Source: Clavelina lepadiformis (lineage: Eukaryota > Chordata > Ascidiacea > Aplousobranchia > Clavelinidae). Taken from it: 64,000 nucleotides of DNA. The position numbers and the translations under genes were made by a program. The notes under the pieces were generated by a model, which did not search any database, was not told where the DNA came from, and worked only from the letters and a program-made list of their open reading frames with translations. Below, piece by piece: positions 21,830 to 33,991 of this stretch; the first letter of the stretch is position 1; each line of letters opens with the position of its first letter. The stretch covers positions 2,234,501 through 2,298,500 of the forward strand of contig NC_135241.1 of assembly GCF_947623445.1 (NCBI RefSeq). Direction: 5' to 3'.

Positions 21830-24800
21830 TTTCATGGTTTTGTCATTGCAAATTTACTGGAAAGCATGCAGCTGATTCAACTGTGTTTGACAGAAGTTGA
21901 CATCACGTGTGACCTAGTGGGCACCCCCCCCACCCCCGACCGCACTAGACGTCAATTAATACTCGCAACTCGCCCCGCATTGTTACCTGAATACCCGCTC
22001 AATACCTCACTCCGTAACCGCATGAAGTGTTGGCAGAACAGGCACACGCAGGGCTCTATTAGAAAAATGACATTTGTTGATTTTTTCTGCAACGTGGCGA
22101 GCAATTGTTTTTCGCAATTCCACCAAAAGTCGCCTAACTGTGATTATATAGTTATTAAGGTCGCAAATATATAGATCGTTACGCGGAATTATTGACGGCA
22201 GTTACGATACGGAGAGAAAGGAAGCGAAGTATATTCATAAAACATAACTCTCCTTGTTTCTCTTCTTATCAGAGGGCGTTATGAGGACGGATGCAGCCCA
22301 ATGCGTGTAATTAAAATCAGAAAGAACAGCAGATCAATAAAAGTGTCGAAGTTTCGAAGTTTTAAGCAAGTTGTAAAGTTCGCCTTTTGTAATACATAAA
22401 TTAAAAACTAATAATTTTTATTGTCAGCTTTCCGACGTTGTTTATTCCGTTGTTCTAATACGGGAGATTGTTGTACTTTTATTAACTGTTAAAATTTGAT
22501 GTCTTTTGGAACTGACCCTGAAATTAACCTGAAAAGCCACGTCTGGCCCTGATAAGTTTAAGTAACTGTAAATATAAGTATTTGAAACTGTGCCAATGAA
22601 TATCTGGAACGTATTGTAGTTTATTACCGGACGTTTAAAGAACAATTTTAATAGCTCGTTTGTGCATTGCAAAGGCTGATTGAAGCGAGATTAACGCTTA
22701 ATCCAAATACAAGTGCTATTTTCTGGAAGCAACGTGTTTTTCTGTAGGCACCACGCTGTAGTCTTCAAATTTTTCACTTTGTCCAGTCGCTGCTATTCAC
22801 ATTCGACAACCACGTGATGCCCTTGGCTACTCCCATCGATTAGTTTATCGTTTTGTCACCCTCCATTCCAAAAGCATTGATCGATGGACGGAGCGTTGAG
22901 GTCATTTCGGTTTTTAGTCTTGGCCGGTTGACATTGTTTTGAGGTAGCCTCAGCCATTGTAAGCTTTTAGCGCATGGTTTGTGTGATTGTGTACGACGGT
23001 TGTCATACTTTTGGTTTTGCTCTCTTGGCAACTTGCTTTACTGTTATTAAGTCGGTAAAGGTTTTCTGAGGTACTTTAAGTCGAATCAGTTTTGTCTTTC
23101 TTGAACAAACTTCGCACTTTTATTAAACTAACACTCCAGTGTGATATTAGTTGGAAATGTTTCGGTTTTCGGTAACATTGTTGAACACGACTTGTGTTCT
23201 TTGTGATGAGACAGGGGCAGGGTGAGAACCATTACTTTGGTTTGACCTATTTTGGATTTTTGGTTAAATCGGGTTTACTGTGACACTAATAATTATTATA
23301 ATAATTGTCGGTATGCGACCGAATGAAAACAATGAGGTTTTATTGCTTGTCGTTCCTTTTAATTGTTTGGACAGAGGGAAGTCGTGCGTTGTCCTATTTC
23401 AGTCAATTCCAATAATTTGAAATGATTTTTTATCTTTTGTGTGACGTTTTTCTTTTTTTTTCTTTTTACTAGCAGCATAAAGAAGGTCGATAATTAAAAA
23501 CAATGAGACCAAACAACAGCAAGCTTCAACGTGACGGGAACGGGGCATAGGCGCTGGTAAAATTAAGAATGAAGCGGAGTGTAGTTTTCTTGCGTGTTGG
23601 CGCATGGTGTTCGCAGTTTCAAAGATAAAACCTCTTCAGCAGCTGACAGAGCCAACAGCTGAATGCTAAGCAGTTTGAATGAAGTTGTAAATCGCTTCTT
23701 AAACAGACAGACTTTGACGGAGACCTGTCACAATTTTATCAAAAACTAATCTTTATCTGAAACCAATGAGTCCGATGCAAAAAAATAGGCGGTGTTTTTG
23801 TGTGTGTGTCATTGTCACAATGTGTCACTTTTCGGTGTTATTCACTTTGCCAGATCAAGAAGTAAAATAGTGAAGTAAAATATTTTCTACATTTCATCAC
23901 ATAGCGTCAGAAAGCAAGTAGTCAGAAGATAATGATTTGCAGTGAAAAATGCATTGTTTCAGTAAGTTAGTATGCGTCAAAATATTAGACGTAAATTTTC
24001 TGCATTATTGATTAATGAAACATGAATTATAACTATATGAAATCTACGTACTTACTACAACATGCTTTTTAATATATAAGCCACGGCATTTGTGTTTATC
24101 GTCGGTCCACATCTTGGAAAGGGCGTGTCCAAAAACAATTTAAGAGCTTAGTTTATAATTCTTATGCAAATTACATCTACCGGATTTTCAGAAATTTTTT
24201 TCAAGATGTTTCTAATTCAAAATCAAAAATATTTTTCTGACTTAAATTAAAAAAATTGCTTTTAAACTTGTTTGTGCATATGGTTGCTGTGGAATGCATG
24301 GGCCTAACTGCGTCGAAATACGACCTGCATCAATTCGAAATGTACCATAATGGTAATCGGAGCGGCTTACATTCGAGGGAGGCTTATATGCAAATATGCT
24401 ATCATTGTGCGTTGTTACTGCAAGCAAGCATGGATCGATCGAAATCATTGCATGTGCAGTGATTACGATAGTGATGGTCTCATGTTGTAAACGTGTGTTT
24501 ATGTAAGGACACAACCGCATCTTATTGTTAGCAAATTACCTATGATAGGCTTTTGAATGCAATGACATCGTCCCTCGCAGTTATGTGTAGCACACGCACA
24601 CACACATTACATTTCAGCACTCGCGCGTAAAAACCAATCATTGCAATGAGCTTCTTTTTCCGGCATTTCATTAACGACTGAACTATAAGCTTCTTGCATT
24701 AAGCCGTCCTTATTTGGCTTAGACCGTTTCGTTCGTAGCGACGTCATCTCTTCAGCAAGACACAAGACTGCATCTTATTGCAATCGTGGAAAAGGTTATT

Positions 24801-25190
24801 GGCTATCTTTTGAAGCTTTCGTGTTTTAACGTTTTGATTACAGTTTTGTTGAGTTGTTGACAATGTTCATTTGTGTTCTTGAATATATCCTTCATTAATG
24901 CAAAAAGTAGTCACTACTTCGTCGCCGCGCCATGAAATCACAGCGCTTTTTGACAACGTTAAGTTTTAATGTTTTTTTTGTCGTACTTTACACGGTTTTT
25001 ACAACTTCGCTGTAATTATGCGCTGTTACTTGCGGTTGTAAAATACAGTATTGTATATTCTGCAATACTGTGTTGCGTTTGTATATTCTTCTGTTACTAC
25101 TATTGTAACAGTAGAATTTACTTGCTGCTTTACACATTAACATTTTGTCTTTTGTTTTGCAGCGTAGAAATACAGTAATATATTTTCCGA
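21830..25190. other. Long gene-poor stretch
   Basis: No supportable gene. It contains C-rich (about 21920-21940) and T-rich (23448-23470) simple tracts and an AC run near 24592-24606. Scattered short frames have no family resemblance. Confidence 0.4.
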
Positions 25191-25201
25191 ACTTTTTCAA
25201 A

Positions 25202-25662
25202 ATGGCCCTTTTCAGTAAGTTTGCTAATTGAACAAGGTAATACTTGAATAGTGGCTACCAATAATTAATGAATGTTAATTTTTACCAGTTCTTGACGGAG
25301 GAAAGTTTCGAAAACTTGACAAAGATTCTTTTCCACCAACAAAAGACTTAGTTCATTTCTTAAAAGCGGAGTTTCGTCGTGAGAGTAAGTTTGTTCGCTG
25401 GCTCATATATCGACAAATGTTTAAATACACAGCATCAAGCGTGGAATTAAAAGATCGATTTTCAGATGCAACGTTGACAAACCTGCACTATTACTTATTC
25501 ACTGATATATCCAAAGAATGGCCAGTGCAAGGCAACGAAAAGACCATCAGCAATTACTTAGAGATGGGTAAAGAAGTGTGTATCTGCGTATATCATTCCA
25601 CCTATTGGAATCTATTTATGGACAAAATTACTTCCAGAAACTCAAAATCCAAATACTTGTAG
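25202..25662 (+). CDS. DCX-like mini-gene E
   Basis: Exons: 25202-25214 (MALF-), 25289-25384 and 25466-25662, with GTAAGT donors, CAG acceptors and phase-1 introns. Exon 2 (96 nt, the same length as in D and D') reads ILDGGKFRKLDKDSF, then TKDLVHFLKAEFRRE. Exon 3 reads NATLTNLHYYLFTDIS, then EKTISNYLEMGKEV and a hydrophobic-aromatic strand, and ends with a longer basic tail (SRNSKSKYL). It aligns to C and D at DGG, at the LVHFL/LSGFL helix and at the L..G turn. Intron 2 is 81 nt, a multiple of three without stops, so it reads through as a long frame. AATAAA-type signals follow from about 25808. Role unknown. Confidence 0.72.
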
Positions 25663-26394
25663 GCAATGGACATGGGTTTTAGTGTTCTTTGTGTTGATTA
25701 TTTATCAAATTGAAACGTGACAGATTTTCGTTAATTCGTTTCGCTCCTTCATTTTTTTTCTCTTTATTTCTCTTTTTCTAAGCAGCTTTGTGTACATAGC
25801 TTCTAGTAATAAAATAAATTGCAATAAACAAACATATTGTAAGTTGAAATCAACCACCTACGTTGTTGTATTGTCTGTAATAGCTAGCAATATAGGAAAG
25901 AAAGCAGCCTGTGTTGCTGGAGCCAGAGTTGTAAATTGCTGAAATTAATAATTAAACGAACATTACTGTTAAGAATTGTGGTTTGTTACCACTTACAGAT
26001 TGTCATGTATTCTTTATATCCTACTGATTCTACTTCTAATTTCGTTAGTAATTTCAAGCGTAAGTCATATTTAATGTCACCAGTTGTTTAATGTTATTTA
26101 ATGTTGTATTTGCAATTATCAATTGTGCACATTCATAAACACAAAATCGATAACCTTTTCTTACAAATACGAAGTTTTCTGACTAAACCCAACATAACTA
26201 ACAACCTAATCTACTACATTGTGATAATTGGTAAAAAATTTAAGGCCTTGCAAAGAAACTAAAAAAGCGGTTTGTGGCAGTTAAGCGTTTTCGCCTTTTC
26301 GGTATGAATTTGACCATAAGTTATCATATACCAATATTTGCTGGGTTTTGCTTAGTAACGATTTGAAGTTTGATCAGATTTGATGAATAGGTAC

Positions 26395-26540
26395 CGTGCT
26401 TAAAGCATGAAATGTTGAACAAATAAAAATGTAACGGCTAATTCGAACCGTTTCGCCGAATTAATCTTTTGCAAACATTTGATATCTTTCAAGTTTTATG
26501 AACAATCCGTCGTTCTGTTTCACAATTATCTATTCTTTTT
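26395..26540. repeat. Diverged copy (alpha) of the 29.3-30.3 kb tandem repeat
   Basis: Shares the ordered elements CTTAAAG...GTTGAACAAA, an AACGGCT...AACCGTT imperfect hairpin, CAAACATTTGA and CGTCGTTCTGTT with the two copies at 29285-30330. It lies downstream of mini-gene E. Confidence 0.5.
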
Positions 26541-26644
26541 TTAAACTGGGCAAGTTTTAAAGTAGTCAAACCATAGCTTACTACAATCACAGTAAGCCAC
26601 GAGTCAAACACAAAACTGAATAAATTTTGAGAAAAATTACATCA

Positions 26645-28220
26645 AGGACAAGATAATGTTCCAGGTCAGTGATGTAATTGAACCACCTGGTTCATAGTCG
26701 ACCGGTTGGTCTTTTACCGGTTGGTGTGGCAAGCATGACTTGGTTTGCAAGTCTTTCCTGAGGTATTCTAGTGAAATTTCCAAACCATCGTAGTTGGGAC
26801 CACTCAATTCAAAGAAAGGAGATCGACACTTGGAGATTTACTGATTTTAGTGCTGCGCATTTGATCTTGTCGCGTTACATTATAAACCCTTCTTAAAAAT
26901 TCCAATTCTGAAGCCTGCACCCGTGAGCGCACTCTTTCGGTCATTATTCAAGATTCATGACCATGGGTGAGCATTGGAAGGAAAACTGACTTATAAAGAG
27001 AGCTACACAGTCTTAGAAAGCTCTCACGTAATTATAAAGCTCACGCATAGCTGCGCTTGCTTTATCAATACCGTGTCTAATTCAGTGTTCCGCCTTCCAT
27101 CAGTCGAGAATTGCACTCCCAGATACTTGAACTTCTCCACCTATTTCAGTGTTTCTCCGCAAACTTGTAGTGAGCGCTGATCAGGGTTTTCTGAGAGGCG
27201 GAGTACCTCATTTTTCTTAACCCTTATTTTCATTCAGGGGTCATTGCAAACAGTTGCAAAACGATGGAGTGCACGTTGAAGATCATTTTCGGAATAAGCC
27301 AGAAGAACTAAGTCATCTGAAAACAGTAAATGACTGATCCTAATGCTTCCAATCATGACACACTCTCAACCAAGGCCATGCCTGTTTATCCAGTTCATGT
27401 AAACTATGAAAAGGAAAGGTGACAGCACATACCCTTGGCGCAGTCCAATATCCACAGTGAAAGGTTTTGACTGAACACTGTTCAAACGAACACAAGCTTT
27501 AGGGCACTTGTCCATTGCTTTAATGGCTACTAGTAAGCTACCATCAATACCGTACTCCTGCAGCACTTTCCGAAGCGTATCACGAGGAACTCGATCGTAC
27601 GCTTTTTCGTGATCAACGAAGCAGGCATAGACATCTTTTGGGTACTCCCAAGACTTTTTTAAAGAATGCTTAAGAGTGAAAAGTTGATCCGTTGTGCTCC
27701 GTCCGGGACGAAAACCACACTGTGTGTCTTCAAGTTGAGGCTCACCTAGTTCACAGCATCATTTCGCAAGACACTTGGCATACACTTTACCAGGTAGACT
27801 AAGCAAAGAAATGCCCCGATAATCAGAACACTCCTTCTTGTCACCTTTTTTGTGTATTGAGATGATAACACCCATTTACAAATTTCGGGATCTGGATTTA
27901 CAAATCTCAAGCTGGCTGAAACGATACAAAAATCTATCAACAATCGCCGTTGTACACTATTCCTGTACCAGGTATACTTGCTCACATCTCTGTGTTGGAA
28001 AAAGATGTTCATAATGCTAAGACCGTTGTTACAACATAGCTGTAACAAACACCTTCCATTCTCATTAAGGTCTGCATCACCATGCTTTCCAATCACACCC
28101 TTCCATGTATGGTCATCAGTTTCAACATGTGCATTGAAGTCTCCCAATAGAAATACGGATTCATTGGGTGCCAACCTCTGCAGGGCAGCCTTCAATTCAA
28201 CAACAAACTCGAGATATTGC
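26645..28220 (-). mobile_element. Decayed LINE fragment (second family, APE type)
   Basis: The reverse strand carries an endonuclease piece with LLGDFNAHVETDDHTWKG and YTWYRNS (27830-28195). It is followed by reverse transcriptase blocks CSDYRGISLLSLPGK, QCGFRPGRSTTDQ, DHEKAYDRVPRDT, GLRQGYVLSPFLF, LLFSDDLVLLA and VEKFKYLGVQFS (26990-27830). The order is right, but the endonuclease C-terminus and RT N-terminus are joined by a deletion near 27860, and several frame changes and stops are present. The leftmost 300 bp carry a degraded C-terminal region. It is more diverged than the 15.4 kb LINE and clearly dead. Confidence 0.87.
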
Positions 28221-28249
28221 GATGTTGTATTTGGAAATATTTGGTAATA

Positions 28250-29284
28250 ATATACGCAAATATTTGGAAAAATGAGGGTGTCATACGTTACATGTAACTT
28301 AAAACTATCTGTTATTTAAGACTACAAGTTCTAGTATATTAAATCATCTAAAGAGGTATATTTGTAAATGATTATATGATCTGCACAGGAAAAGAATTAA
28401 ACTTAAAAGGATCTTCAAAGGGTTGCATGTTGATAGAGCTACATTTAGATTGAAAATAAAACTACTGAAATTATCAAGTGCTGAGAAGTGAGTTTGATAA
28501 AACTAAACAAAGTAACTTGCTATAAGTTGCCCAGATACCACTTAGTGCTACATTTATCAATGGTGAAATACCACATGTTGGAAAACGTTTTCTCTTAAAC
28601 GTAATCGCCCCATCTTAACCTTCAACAAACACTGGCTCTACAGCACACGGCACGGCAAACCTTTTTCAAATGTCTAGATTCTGAAAACTGAAAAATTTTA
28701 AATTATAGTTGTAGTTGCAGCATTAAGCGCTAAAAGTAGATAAATTAGTAAATTAATATCTATACTTGTAACACGGATGGTCGCACATTTTACGGGACTT
28801 AACAATGGTGTAGGTCGTAGGTACCTCAAAGGTTTGCTACAAATGTTATGTCCTTGAGTCCCTCACAATCTGTAGTGAGAAAGCAGTGATAAATTTATTG
28901 GAATTTACAGTACACCAAAAACAAAAAATACGGAAAAGCGCTCGGTACCGAAAAGCGCCCAGTTTAACACAACATAATCATTAAGGTGCATTAACCTAAC
29001 TCGATAACATCAGTAATAGAAGTTTATGTTAACTGCTATAGAAAATTTCAAATATTTATTGACACAATGTAAGACTACGTATTTTTTCTGCTTGAACGCT
29101 GTCTTTGACCTTGGGTTTGTAAAAATATCAGCAACGTTAGAATTGCGCCACACAGTAAAAAACAACAAGCTAAATATGTATATATCGGAAGGTGTAAGAA
29201 ATGCTACACTTTAAGTTAAGATAAGATACTAAAAGCTACAGTTTAAGTCGAAGTTTTAGAAATAGCATTGCACTTAAATAGACT
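28250..29284. other. Intergenic DNA, nothing recognised
   Basis: AT-rich sequence between a dead LINE and a tandem repeat. No exon or RNA gene was supported. Confidence 0.35.
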
Positions 29285-30330
29285 TAAATAAAATTCGGCA
29301 ATAGCAAAGTTTTAATGGTTATAACGTAATTGGTTTGATTTAGTTCAGTATTGGGCTTAACCGCATTCAGACCAGCAGAGTGCGCTGCTTTAACACACGG
29401 CTGATAAAAAAAAATTTACAGAGAAAGTTTTGGGGACTATTTCTTACAAATTATCAACTAGATATATATATTTGCCGAAATGTATTTCGTGTTTTTTCAG
29501 ATATTAACATAATAATTGTTCCATTATGCCTTCTGTTACCATTCTTGTATATGCTTAAACCATCTATAAATCCATAATAAACCTTCTTGGATAATTGTGG
29601 TTCAAATTTATGACCGATTAGACTTTAATAAACTCATACTTCGCTTAAGGGGATGGGGCATATTGAACAAAAGAGAATTTATAACGGTTAAATCCAACCG
29701 TTTTTCCGCCGTAATCCTATACAAACATTTGAGTTTATCTTCTATTTGACATTATCGTAAAACTTCGAACAGAACTGGTCAAACCGTCGTTCTGTTGTAC
29801 AGTCTCATTTTAAATTCTGCAAAAGCAAAGTTTGAACGCTTATCACGTAGTTGGTTTGATTTAGTTCAGTATTGGGTTTAACCACATTCTGACCAGCAGA
29901 GTGCGCCGCTTTAACACTTGATAGATTAAAAAACAAATTCAAAATGAAAGCGTTTTCGCGAAACAGGTAATATGGTGACTTTCTTACCAGTTATGAATTA
30001 AACATTTATATTTATTTATTTGTTAGAATGTCTTGCGTGTTTTTCGAGATATTAACATAAATATTCAATTGTGCCTTCTGTTACCTCATGTGAGCTTGAA
30101 CCAACTATAAGTCATAATAATCCTTTTTGGGTACCTTAGGGTCAAATTCATGATCGATAAGACTTTAACAAACTCATATTTCGCTTAAAGGAATGGGACA
30201 TGTTGGACAAACAAGAATTTATAAAGGTTAGATCCGACCGTTTTACCGCTGTAATCCTATATAAACATTTGAGTTTATCTTCTCTTTTAAATTATATGGA
30301 ACAAACGTGATCAAACCGCCAAGATATTGT
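29285..30330. repeat. Two tandem ~530-bp repeat copies (beta, gamma)
   Basis: Copies run from about 29285 to 29812 and 29813 to 30330. Shared landmarks in the same order: GGTTTGATTTAGTTCAGTAT, GACCAGCAGAGTGCGC, CTTCTGTTACC, TAGACTTTAA/AAGACTTTAA, an AACGGTT...AACCGTT hairpin and CAAACATTTGAGTTTATCTT. No coding frame is conserved. The copies probably arose by local duplication of mini-gene flanking DNA. Confidence 0.7.
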
Positions 30331-30566
30331 GTAGTTTCTAATAAAGAAGTTATAAGTAATATATAAGAAAGTCGAACCCAAAATACATTTTGTAAAAATA
30401 TATCAACAAGATCACCTTAAATTCTGATGCAACGAAAGGTAACGTGAAATTAATTGATTTATAAGTGTTCTCTCCTTCACTTCTGTAGCAGTAAAAATAT
30501 ACGAAAGCAGTTCAATGAAGTACATGACGTCTTAGACTATGATAGTTTCTTTTCAAGGCGACTTAC

Positions 30567-30597
30567 GCTGAGCATGACTGGTTCATCAACTTTTATA
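30567..30597 (-). promoter_or_regulatory. Minus-strand TATA box plus tiny first exon candidate
   Basis: On the reverse strand TATAAAAG (30597-30590) is followed 15 nt later by ATG CTC AGC (30575-30567) and then a perfect donor GTAAGT. The context CCAGTCATG..AGCGTAA.TCG recurs at 37388-37390 in unit Y, and in altered form in unit Y'. No second exon was found for it. Confidence 0.35.
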
Positions 30598-30599
30598 CT

Positions 30600-32320
30600 C
30601 ACATTTTGTTTTATATATACTTAAGTGATGTTACACGTGTTTTTGCTCTGTGGTTCGTTGCATTTTCCCTTGCGGCCGGTTACGCCTTCTTATGCGCTTG
30701 TGTATTTTTCGACCTGTGCCCGACAGATAGCCATGGTCATTAATCCATATTGAAGCTCCTGAGATGCGCTGTGTCATCGAAACTTTTAACTAAACTTTTT
30801 TTAAATAAAAGATATACCTGCAAATCTAAGAGTGAGGGCAACAAAAACGTAACAGTAATGTGAAGATGATGATGAAGGTGAAGATTGGAAACTTTTTGCT
30901 CATAAAATGTACGTTTTGGTTAAAAGACAGACATACTATTCACGAAAACAAACAGAATACTTACACGAAGGCTTTTGGTAAAAATGGTGTACTGAGTACA
31001 AAGATAATAAGAATAGCTTGATAAAAAAGTAGGCGTAATACTTTTACAGGCGTTAAAACTTAACAATTAACTACCATTTGAAGTAAACCATTCATTAGAG
31101 TATTAAACCAATAACAGCTTTTCTAAATGTCAACTGTCAACTCTTTTGCCGTACCTAACTGTATAGCATATGCTGAAATGGCTAACACAAAAGAACACTC
31201 AAAAACATAGTTTAATAAACCCATTCAAACCCACTAGACTAGAGCATAAATAGAAATGTTGTGATGTTATGAATAAAGTTATAAGAAGTAGATATCAACC
31301 GTTAGTGAGTAACCGTTTTTATGTTAGATTTATTATTCATTGAAAGTTTTCAATAACGGTTTCGACGTTAATTCTTAACGGTCGTCGCTTCACTTACGTG
31401 TTTGTCGCGGATGTTTAAAAATAAATTCAGTTCATAAAATTTGAATAAAAATCTTATATAAGGGGAAGACTTCCTTTCGAAACGGATCAGTCGCTCAAGC
31501 ACCATGGAGAAAAAAACACGTTTACATTTAGTGCGGGACATCTTACAAAGTATCCTCACTGTGCATCGTTAAGAAACACTGTTTAGCAACTCTATACTTG
31601 ATTAGCGAATCACGTTCAGTCAAAGTTGCTTGTTGTGGAATAGCTTTAATAGAGCAATGCAGAAGTCATGTAGTCGACAATTTACCATTTACTGATCATG
31701 TTGAAATATAACTAGATTTTAGAAGTGAGCAGACGCTAGAAGAAGTGAGCAGACGCTATTAGAAAATAAATCAGATGCGTTACCACTACTGATAATAAAA
31801 TGTAAAATAGAATTAAACTTCGCTTAAGCGGCTTGGCCAGCTTAAAACCCTGTTTGCGGACGACGCACGGACGTTGCTGATTGTTCGATTTTATATTCTC
31901 GTTGCTGGCTATGATATTGCAAAAAATGGTACCGTACCCTAACGTTTACAATGCCTTTTCTGATTATATTTTTTCTTGAAGCAAAGAACGATTTTTTGGC
32001 AAATTAACGACAGCATTTTTTCCACTGTTTTACTTAAAAGTGCTCGATATATTTTTGGTCCCCTTTGCCGTAATCTGAAGCTGTTAGAAATAAGCATGTC
32101 TCTGTATTTGAAACTTGACCTAGTTCAAATGTCTTCATTGCGCAAAAAAACATAACGCAAAAACGAATAATAACTTTAATTTGAGCTTTATACACAAGAT
32201 TATGCTTATTATTATTATTAGTAGTATTTTTATTTATTAATTTTTTATTTTATTAATTTGTCACCTATTTTTCCTCTTTCTGTAAACTCCATTATTGCAT
32301 GCACAGGATCTGTATTTCTA
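30600..32320. other. Intergenic DNA with a short direct repeat
   Basis: An 18-mer (AGAAGTGAGCAGACGCTA) occurs twice at 31721 and 31740. Several AACGG/CCGTT motifs lie near 31300-31385. No exon was supported. Confidence 0.35.
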
Positions 32321-32324
32321 AGAG

Positions 32325-33645
32325 CGCAACAAACATTATTTGGCAACCAAAGCTTTCACAGACGCTTGTTTTAGCAGATCCAGGAATTCCAGATGTTCAT
32401 ATTCCGTTCTACTAGACGCTTGCTTCCGTTATTGCCAATTGAAAATAATTGTAAAAAAACAAAGCATTGAACCATGTTAAAGCGTGAATTTATACAATAT
32501 GCTTAGTGGTTTTAATGTAATTAAATAAAACACAAAACCTAACATTGGCATTTTAGATATGATAGTTAATGCGCAACCAAGTTTCAATTGAACATGTGAT
32601 TTAAATTTGAGTAATCAAAGCCTTTAGATACCGGTATATTGGTTTTAACGGTAATGCTTATAACGATCGTTTTCTCCACATGGTGTTAAGCACAGATTTT
32701 GAAAGAAAGTTTTAATTCTTAAAATATAAAAAGCATATGGGCTTTATGAAAGGAATTACTCCTAAATTCAACAAGCAAATGATACATTAAATACATGTAT
32801 CCAAGGGGTGTGTTAATAAAATTTTGAAATTTGTCGTACAAACATTTGAAAAAAGCTTTGATGTAATTTTCAATTATGCAGATATACCTTTAGAACAAAC
32901 AAAAAGATTGTGCATTGTATAAAATTTTGCAGCAATAAATCAAAGTAATTTAAAAGCATAATCATATTTTCCTGCAACAAAATATCAAAAGTATGTTGGC
33001 AACATACTTACCCTAGAGATGTATACCAAATTACTAAATAAGTGTTTATGCTTTTCATATTTACGAAACTCTACGCGTATTGGATCTGTATTTCTAAACG
33101 TAAGCTCACAACAAAGTATCATTGGCAAACTAGGGTTCCACAGATGCTTGTTATAATTGAACGACGATTTGCCGATGAATAAACAGTAACATGTCATCCT
33201 GGCACGACGCTTGTTCCTGCTTTTGTCATTTTGGTCGTCCGAGAAATACAAAGCTTTGGAACATACTCTGGGCTGGGTTCTTAAACAAAAGCTGGTGTAA
33301 GTGAAATTAATCAGAAATCGCTTGAGAAGAAATTTTATAAAGCTTTATACCAGAGTAGTACAAAGCTTTTAAACGACTGATGGTTTGCATTGTCAAACGC
33401 GAGTATTTTCTAATCTGTGTGGTTTAATTAAAACAACTTTATCCAAAGTGAGTTAAGAATCTACAGCAAAGAGTTTTTGCATTTTTGCAAAAACTGCGGA
33501 ATATAAAAGTTTGAAGTTTTTAACCACAAAAATCGGACAGTTATGAACTATTGTGTTTTTTTCAGTCGAATACTTTATACAGTGAACTGTAAGATATGCG
33601 AAAAGGAAAGAATGAAAATATTAATATAAAGGCAATTGTTAAACG
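32325..33645 (+). repeat. Chimeric duplicate R1 (X-start joined to Z)
   Basis: 32325-32985 matches 38747-39400 (the 5' flank of mini-gene D). 32988-33645 matches 41505-42165 (unit Z, the 5' flank of D'). In R1 the TATAAAA box is kept (32918-32924), but the position of the start codon of D reads ATA (CAACAAAATATC versus CAACAAAATGTC). Sequence then jumps directly into Z. R1 is therefore a mini-gene promoter copy without its gene. Confidence 0.75.
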
Positions 33646-33991
33646 TCTAAAAATGATATCAACACTGCCAACAACGAAATAATAAATATTATCTCAATAA
33701 AAGAACTTATTGGCCATATCAGGCTGTAATCGTTCTGTTAAAGTACAGGATTTACACGCAAGAGGATTTTTTGGAACTACAAAATTAAGCAAAAATGATA
33801 TTTATTGTTATTGTTCTGAAATAACTATATGAGCCCAGTTTTTCTTTGGTGTATAGCGAGAATGCTTGAACCACTCATTTGAAACAGCTTTATATAATGC
33901 AGTCAAATTTATAAGGGGAAAGCAAAATAGATTTTTCGTTTCTTGTCTTATCCCTGACAATTACTGTATCGTGTAGACTTTCTACAAGACA

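Noticed and set aside
22840-23031. Minus-strand frame and an inner MAEATSKQCQPAK start
   Set aside because: Only 34 codons from that start, with no donor site or paralogue.
24242-24520. 92-codon minus-strand frame
   Set aside because: No domain, no splice context, and a codon composition like random AT-rich DNA.
32985-33251. Minus-strand frame conserved between R1 and Z (also 41466-41858)
   Set aside because: The two regions are recent duplicates at high identity. The frame lacks splice borders and domains, and its N-terminus differs between copies.
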